Below the pieces are notes generated by a model. It did not search any database. It saw only the letters and a list, made by a program, of their open reading frames with translations, and was not told the DNA's origin. Of a stretch of 28,776 nucleotides of DNA, positions 25,393 to 28,776 are shown one piece after another. The stretch covers positions 1 to 28,776 of the forward strand of contig JAEDOK010000003.1 in the NCBI GenBank assembly GCA_016302005.1. Direction: 5' to 3'. The DNA is from Oscillospiraceae bacterium (GTDB lineage Bacteria; Bacillota_A; Clostridia; Oscillospirales; Oscillospiraceae). The translations under genes and the position numbers were made by a program. How positions within the stretch are numbered: position 1 is the first letter of the stretch; each line of letters begins with the position of its first letter.

Positions 25393-25895
25393 CGTGTTGC
25401 CTCCTTATGATTTCTGATTTCTCGGATTCTGTCTTTAAATTCCGCCAAAATCTCCGGCGGAAGAAAGTCGCTGACATCCGCTCCGTAAAACCCCATTTCC
25501 TTCACTGCGCTGGAGCTGAGATACATATATTGATGCTCAGCGGTAAGAAAGAGGGATTCCAACTCGGGATTTAGCTTACGGTTGATCATCGCCATTTGGA
25601 ATTCTTTTTCGAAATCGGAGCCTGCGCGCAGACCCTTGATGATCGTGCAGCAGCGCTGCGCCCTTGCGTACTCGGCAAGCAGACCGCCGTGCGCGTCAAC
25701 CTTGACATTTGGTAAATGCGCTGTGACACGCGCCAGCAGACGCTTGCGCTCTTCTAAATCAAACATCGGCTTTTTCTCGCAATTCACCATAACGCAGACA
25801 ATTACCTCGTCAAACAGGCGGGACGCGCGTTCGATGATATTGAGGTGCCCGTTCGTCACGGGATCGAAGCTGCCGGGATAGACGGCTATTTTCAT
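25389..25895 (-). CDS. coaD: Phosphopantetheine adenylyltransferase
   Basis: A 168-aa enzyme of coenzyme A synthesis that adenylates 4'-phosphopantetheine to dephospho-CoA. The nucleotidyltransferase motif GSFDPVTNGHLNI (TNGH at 14–17) and the late YMYLSSSAVKE motif are present. The length is standard. It overlaps rsmD at its start and the coiled-coil gene at its end, each by 4 nt. The rsmD–coaD pair is widely conserved. Confidence 0.97.
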   Translation of the reverse strand: MKIAVYPGSFDPVTNGHLNIIERASRLFDEVIVCVMVNCEKKPMFDLEERKRLLARVTAHLPNVKVDAHGGLLAEYARAQRCCTIIKGLRAGSDFEKEFQMAMINRKLNPELESLFLTAEHQYMYLSSSAVKEMGFYGADVSDFLPPEILAEFKDRIREIRNHKEATR

Positions 25896-26443
25896 AAATC
25901 TTCCTTTGTGCGGCGAAACAGCGTAATGACGGTTTTGCCGTAAATATAATCCTTTGAGCGTTCCAAGCCCCCAAACTGCTCCTCAAGCGGCTTGCCGAGA
26001 GGACGCTCCGTAATAATTATACCACCTTCCGCCAAAATGTCAATTTCCGAGATGCGTTTTATTGCATTTTCCAGATATTTTTCTGCGTATGGCGGGTCTA
26101 AAAAGATCAGCCGGAAGGATTTTTTACAGCGGGAGAGGTATGTCAGATAGTCACCTCGGACAATTTCCGCCCTGTCCTCCAAATGCGTCCGCCGCAGATT
26201 CTCCCGAATGACCGCAACGGCGTCGGCACGCTCGTCCACGAAGACCGCATGCCGCGCACCTCGGCTGAGGGCTTCAATGCCAAGCTGTCCGGAGCCGGCA
26301 AACAGGTCGAGCACATCGCCTGCGATCTCGTATTGTATGATGTTAAACAGCGCCTGCTTAACCTTATCCGCAGTAGGTCTTGTCAAAAGTCCGTCGGGCG
26401 CTTTCAGATTTGTTCCTCGCGCGGTTCCTGTAATCACTCGCAT
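25892..26443 (-). CDS. rsmD: 16S rRNA (guanine(966)-N2)-methyltransferase RsmD
   Basis: A 183-aa SAM-dependent methyltransferase that modifies G966 of 16S rRNA (E. coli numbering). The N terminus RVITGTARG is typical. The SAM motif is DLFAGSGQLGIEALSRGA (about 46–63) and the catalytic motif is DPPY (116–119). It starts 3 nt after the uvrC stop and ends in a 4-nt overlap with coaD. Confidence 0.96.
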   Translation of the reverse strand: MRVITGTARGTNLKAPDGLLTRPTADKVKQALFNIIQYEIAGDVLDLFAGSGQLGIEALSRGARHAVFVDERADAVAVIRENLRRTHLEDRAEIVRGDYLTYLSRCKKSFRLIFLDPPYAEKYLENAIKRISEIDILAEGGIIITERPLGKPLEEQFGGLERSKDYIYGKTVITLFRRTKEDL

Positions 26444-26446
26444 TTG

Positions 26447-28267
26447 TTATTGCTCCTGTGCGTGAAAATATGCATAGACCGCTTGCGCAGTCGATGCGGG
26501 CACCACCTTGCACAGTTCCTCCTTCGAGGCGCTGCGGATGGCGGAAATGGACTTAAAATGCTTGAGCAGCGCAAGACGGCGCTTCTCTCCTACGCCTTTG
26601 ATCTCATCCAGCGCAGAGCCGCGTACGCGTCTGCTTCTCAGGTTTCTATGGTATGTGATCGCAAAGCGGTGCGTCTCCTCCTGAATTCTTCCGATCAGCG
26701 CAAACACGGCAGGTGTCGCCTGAATGCCGATCTCCGCGCCGTCGGGCGTTACCAAAGCGCGGGTGCGGTGGCGGTTATCCTTGACCATGCCGAAAATCGG
26801 GATCTCAATGCCCATTGTCAAGAGCGCCTCCCGAACGGTCTGCGCATGGACGTCTCCTCCGTCAATGAGCAATGCGTCGGGACGCTCGTCAAACCCCTTG
26901 TCGCCGTCAAGATAGTGGCAAAAACGGCGACAAAGCACCTGCCGCATGGAGGCGTAGTCATCCTGATCCGCTAAGTTTTCAACCTTAAATCGCTTATAAT
27001 CGCTTTTTTTCGGTTTTCCGTCCACGAAAACCGTCATGGAGGCGACAATGTCCGTTCCGGCAATATTGGAAATATCGTATGCCTCCAGCCGGGTCGGATA
27101 GGTCGGCAGCCGCAGCATCATTTCCAAGAGCTTTAAGGTGCCGTTCAGCCGTTCCGACGCGGTCGTCGCCCGCTCCGCCTCCTCCCTCGCGTTCTGATTA
27201 GCAAGGGCAACCAGCTTTAGACTATCTCCCCTTTGCGGGACGATAAAACGGACAGTCTTCTCCAACTGCTCCAGCAGAAGCTGGGCGAAGGGCGCGGCAT
27301 CCTCCATGGCAAAGGGGAGCAGAACACGCTTGGGTGCTGCTTTACGGGAAAGATAGTATTGCTTGACGACAGCGGATAGCGCCTCCTGCTCGTCCTCCGG
27401 GCGGGTAAGCACCTCATAGTCCTTATCCATCAGATTCCCGCCGATATAATGCAGGACGGCAAAGCATGCCTTTGCCTCGGTCTGATACCAGCCGATCACA
27501 TCGGTATCCGCCATGGTGCCCGCCGTGACAAGCTGCCGCTGCCCAAGCGCTTCAATGGCGCGAAGACGGTCGCGAAGCTGTGCGGCTTGTTCAAACGCCA
27601 TGCGCTCCGCCGCAGCCTCCATCTCTTCACGCAAGCGATCACACAGGGGTTTGTGCTTGCCGGAAAGCAGAAGCGCCGCCTGCTGCATCAGCGTGCGGTA
27701 CTCCTCCTGTGTTTTCTCAGGACGGCACCAGCCCTCGCAGCGCTGCATCTGATAATTCAGGCAGGGGCGTTCCTTGCCGATATCGCGGGGGAATTTTTTG
27801 TTGCAGTTCGGCAGCTTGAACACCCTGCGAATTGTGTCGATCACCTGCTGCGATCTGCCTCGGCTGCCGTAAGGTCCGAAATACTGCGCGCCGTCATCCG
27901 TGACTCTGCCCGCAAGCGTGATCTTTGGATAAGGCTCCCGCAGATCCAAGCGCAGGTAGGGATAGCCCTTGTCGTCCTTGAGCAGGATGTTGTATTTCGG
28001 CATATAGTGCTTGATTAGGGAGCATTCCAGCACCAGTGCCTCAAATTCCGAGGCGGCGCGTATCGTTTCAAAATGATCCACCGCAGCGACCATTCGCCGC
28101 GTCTTGAGCGTGTGGGAAGCAGTGTCCTGAAAATACTGAGAGACGCGGTTTTTCAGTTTTTTTGCCTTACCGACATAGATCACGGTATCCGCAGCGTCCT
28201 TCATCAAATATACGCCCGGCTCATAGGGCAGCGAGAGCGCCGCCTGCTTCAGCTCCTCACGGGTCAT
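26447..28267 (-). CDS. uvrC: Excinuclease ABC subunit C
   Basis: A 606-aa nucleotide-excision-repair nuclease that cuts on both sides of a lesion in the UvrB–DNA complex. The GIY-YIG domain is at the N terminus (GVY 18–20, YVG 31–33, R41). A UvrB-binding UVR motif lies near residues 205–235 (MAFEQAAQLRDRL). The RNase H-like endonuclease domain (EAYDISN, ALLIDGG) and the C-terminal helix-hairpin-helix (SALDEIKGVGEKR) are intact. The ATG at 28265–28267 has GGAGG upstream. No LexA-type box was seen. It may be read from the HPr promoter through the hairpin at 28307–28344. Confidence 0.97.
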   Translation of the reverse strand: MTREELKQAALSLPYEPGVYLMKDAADTVIYVGKAKKLKNRVSQYFQDTASHTLKTRRMVAAVDHFETIRAASEFEALVLECSLIKHYMPKYNILLKDDKGYPYLRLDLREPYPKITLAGRVTDDGAQYFGPYGSRGRSQQVIDTIRRVFKLPNCNKKFPRDIGKERPCLNYQMQRCEGWCRPEKTQEEYRTLMQQAALLLSGKHKPLCDRLREEMEAAAERMAFEQAAQLRDRLRAIEALGQRQLVTAGTMADTDVIGWYQTEAKACFAVLHYIGGNLMDKDYEVLTRPEDEQEALSAVVKQYYLSRKAAPKRVLLPFAMEDAAPFAQLLLEQLEKTVRFIVPQRGDSLKLVALANQNAREEAERATTASERLNGTLKLLEMMLRLPTYPTRLEAYDISNIAGTDIVASMTVFVDGKPKKSDYKRFKVENLADQDDYASMRQVLCRRFCHYLDGDKGFDERPDALLIDGGDVHAQTVREALLTMGIEIPIFGMVKDNRHRTRALVTPDGAEIGIQATPAVFALIGRIQEETHRFAITYHRNLRSRRVRGSALDEIKGVGEKRRLALLKHFKSISAIRSASKEELCKVVPASTAQAVYAYFHAQEQ

Positions 28268-28306
28268 CTCGCCCCCTCCTTTCTCGTGGAAACATTCCTG
28301 ATAGAC

Positions 28307-28344
28307 AACGCTGTCCCAAACGCGGCGGCGCTTGGGACAGCGTT
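28307..28344 (-). terminator. Long hairpin between the HPr gene and uvrC
   Basis: A perfect 13-bp stem (28307–28319 with 28332–28344) with a GC-rich 12-nt loop. On the minus strand it is followed only by TTGTC, a weak T tract, so termination after the HPr gene may be partial. On the plus strand it ends in TTTT. Confidence 0.6.
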
Positions 28345-28353
28345 TTGAGTCTG

Positions 28354-28614
28354 TTAGATAATATCCTTAACAAGCATTGCGGAAAGCTCCTTCACGGCAG
28401 CTTCCTCGTCGGGGCCTTCGGCAATGATCGAAATTTCAGTCCCTGCGGTGATGCCCATGGAAAGAACACCCAAAAGGCTCTTTGCATTGATCTTGCGTTC
28501 CTCCGCCTCGATCCAGATGCTGGAGCGGAACTCATTGGCTTTTTGAATGAAATAAGTAACCTGCTTGTTATGAAGTCCGGATTCGCATTTTACGACGGAT
28601 TTCTCTGTGTACAT
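28354..28614 (-). CDS. HPr-family phosphocarrier protein with atypical active-site loop
   Basis: An 86-aa HPr-like protein. HPr carries phosphate from EI to PTS sugar permeases via His15, and in Firmicutes is phosphorylated on Ser46 by HprK for catabolite control. With the ATG at 28612–28614 (GGAG 8 nt upstream), His falls exactly at 15 and Ser at 46 (NAKSLLGVLSMGI). An upstream GTG at 28623 overlaps the ribosome site and is rejected. The usual HARP loop reads H-N-K-Q, so Arg17 is Lys and Pro18 is Gln. This could weaken EI-dependent transfer or mark a regulatory HPr paralogue such as Crh, although Crh lacks His15. No other PTS gene is in the window. Confidence 0.9.
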   Translation of the reverse strand: MYTEKSVVKCESGLHNKQVTYFIQKANEFRSSIWIEAEERKINAKSLLGVLSMGITAGTEISIIAEGPDEEAAVKELSAMLVKDII

Positions 28615-28632
28615 GTATGTCACTCCTTAAAA

Positions 28633-28650
28633 TCTCGAACACAGTCGAGA
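28633..28650 (-). other. Short inverted repeat in the HPr-gene leader
   Basis: TCTCGA, 6-nt spacer, TCGAGA, located between the promoter and the ribosome site. It could form a small leader hairpin or be a protein site; no function is shown. Confidence 0.4.
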
Positions 28651-28663
28651 GATGCTAATAGAT

Positions 28664-28692
28664 AATATACGCAATTTCCTGCTGTTTGTCAA
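28664..28692 (-). promoter_or_regulatory. SigA-type promoter for the HPr gene
   Basis: Minus strand: TTGACA (28687–28692), 17-nt spacer, TATATT (28664–28669). The near-consensus hexamers suggest strong expression. The remaining bases up to the right edge hold no supported gene. Confidence 0.87.
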
Positions 28693-28696
28693 CAGC
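28681..28696. promoter_or_regulatory. Palindrome over the -35 of the HPr promoter, possible operator
   Basis: GCTGTT, 4-nt spacer, AACAGC: a perfect 6-bp inverted repeat covering the -35 hexamer. The placement suits a repressor site, but part of the symmetry comes from the TTGACA sequence itself, so chance is possible. It does not match the cre consensus closely. Confidence 0.35.
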
Positions 28697-28776
28697 TTTC
28701 GCAAGATTTTATGCGAGTTCGGTGTAGGTATACAATTGATGTGAGACCAAATGAATAGAAAAAGGCGATTGAGTTT

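Noticed and set aside
28631..28651. LexA (SOS) box upstream of the HPr gene and uvrC
   Set aside because: The sequence CGAACACAGTCG resembles half of a Firmicute LexA site but lacks the matching GTTCG half at the right spacing, and it lies downstream of the promoter.
28751..28776. Possible start of a plus-strand gene at the right edge (ATG followed by Asn-Arg-Lys-Lys/Arg codons)
   Set aside because: Only eight codons are visible, the ribosome site is poor and the promoter-like TACAAT has no good -35. A basic N terminus could be a signal peptide start, but flanking sequence is needed.
1..28776. Mobile element, CRISPR array, tRNA, rRNA or toxin–antitoxin pair
   Set aside because: No direct-repeat arrays, transposase or integrase motifs, tRNA cloverleaf or rRNA sequence were seen; the window is continuous housekeeping sequence on one strand.

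Overview
This window is a stretch of conserved chromosomal housekeeping genes, almost certainly from a spore-forming Firmicute of class Clostridia, probably an Oscillospirales/Ruminococcaceae-type gut anaerobe. The reasons are an IspH–ribosomal protein S1 fusion, a T-box leader in front of valS, strong AGGAGG ribosome sites with TTG starts, a YtfJ/GerW spore protein beside scpAB, and the tig–clpP–clpX–lon–engB order. The genus cannot be fixed from the sequence alone. Every gene I can support is on the minus strand, so transcription runs from high to low coordinates. I see no mobile element, CRISPR array, tRNA or rRNA, and no clear sign of horizontal transfer.

Layout in transcription order. 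(1) 28776–24892: an HPr-like phosphocarrier with a near-consensus promoter and an unusual active-site loop, then uvrC, rsmD, coaD and a coiled-coil protein, closed by a terminator. (2) 24827–23121: a phospho-sugar mutase. (3) 23124–20144: promoter, T-box leader with a GUC specifier, valS, terminator. (4) 20135–15789: lepB, ylqF, a 74-aa orphan, rnhB, yraN, an M19 dipeptidase and a metallophosphoesterase, mostly overlapping or a few bases apart. (5) 15768–9358: tig, clpP and clpX, a hairpin, then lon and engB, ending in a perfect 12-bp stem. (6) 9352–2884: scpA, scpB, ytfJ, a D-Ala-D-Ala carboxypeptidase, an RluB-type pseudouridine synthase, an RpiR-type regulator, a BaiN/HI0933-type flavoprotein and an SDR oxidoreductase. 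(7) 2880–1: cmk, plsC and the ispH–S1 fusion, which runs off the left edge.

Together the genes cover protein folding and quality control (tig, clpP, clpX, lon), ribosome and RNA maturation (engB, ylqF, rnhB, rluB, rsmD, S1), chromosome condensation (scpA, scpB), envelope and spore functions (plsC, the carboxypeptidase, lepB, ytfJ), cofactor and isoprenoid synthesis (coaD, ispH), and carbon control (HPr, pgm).

I did not find a convincing undescribed multi-gene system. The points most worth a second look are: an HPr that keeps His15 and Ser46 but has Lys-Gln where Arg17-Pro18 is usual; an in-frame ATG with a strong ribosome site exactly at the IspH/S1 junction; a terminator-like hairpin before lon that leaves no visible room for a lon promoter; a 62-nt carboxypeptidase/rluB overlap that encodes an unusual C-terminal tail; and a 74-aa orphan between ylqF and rnhB.
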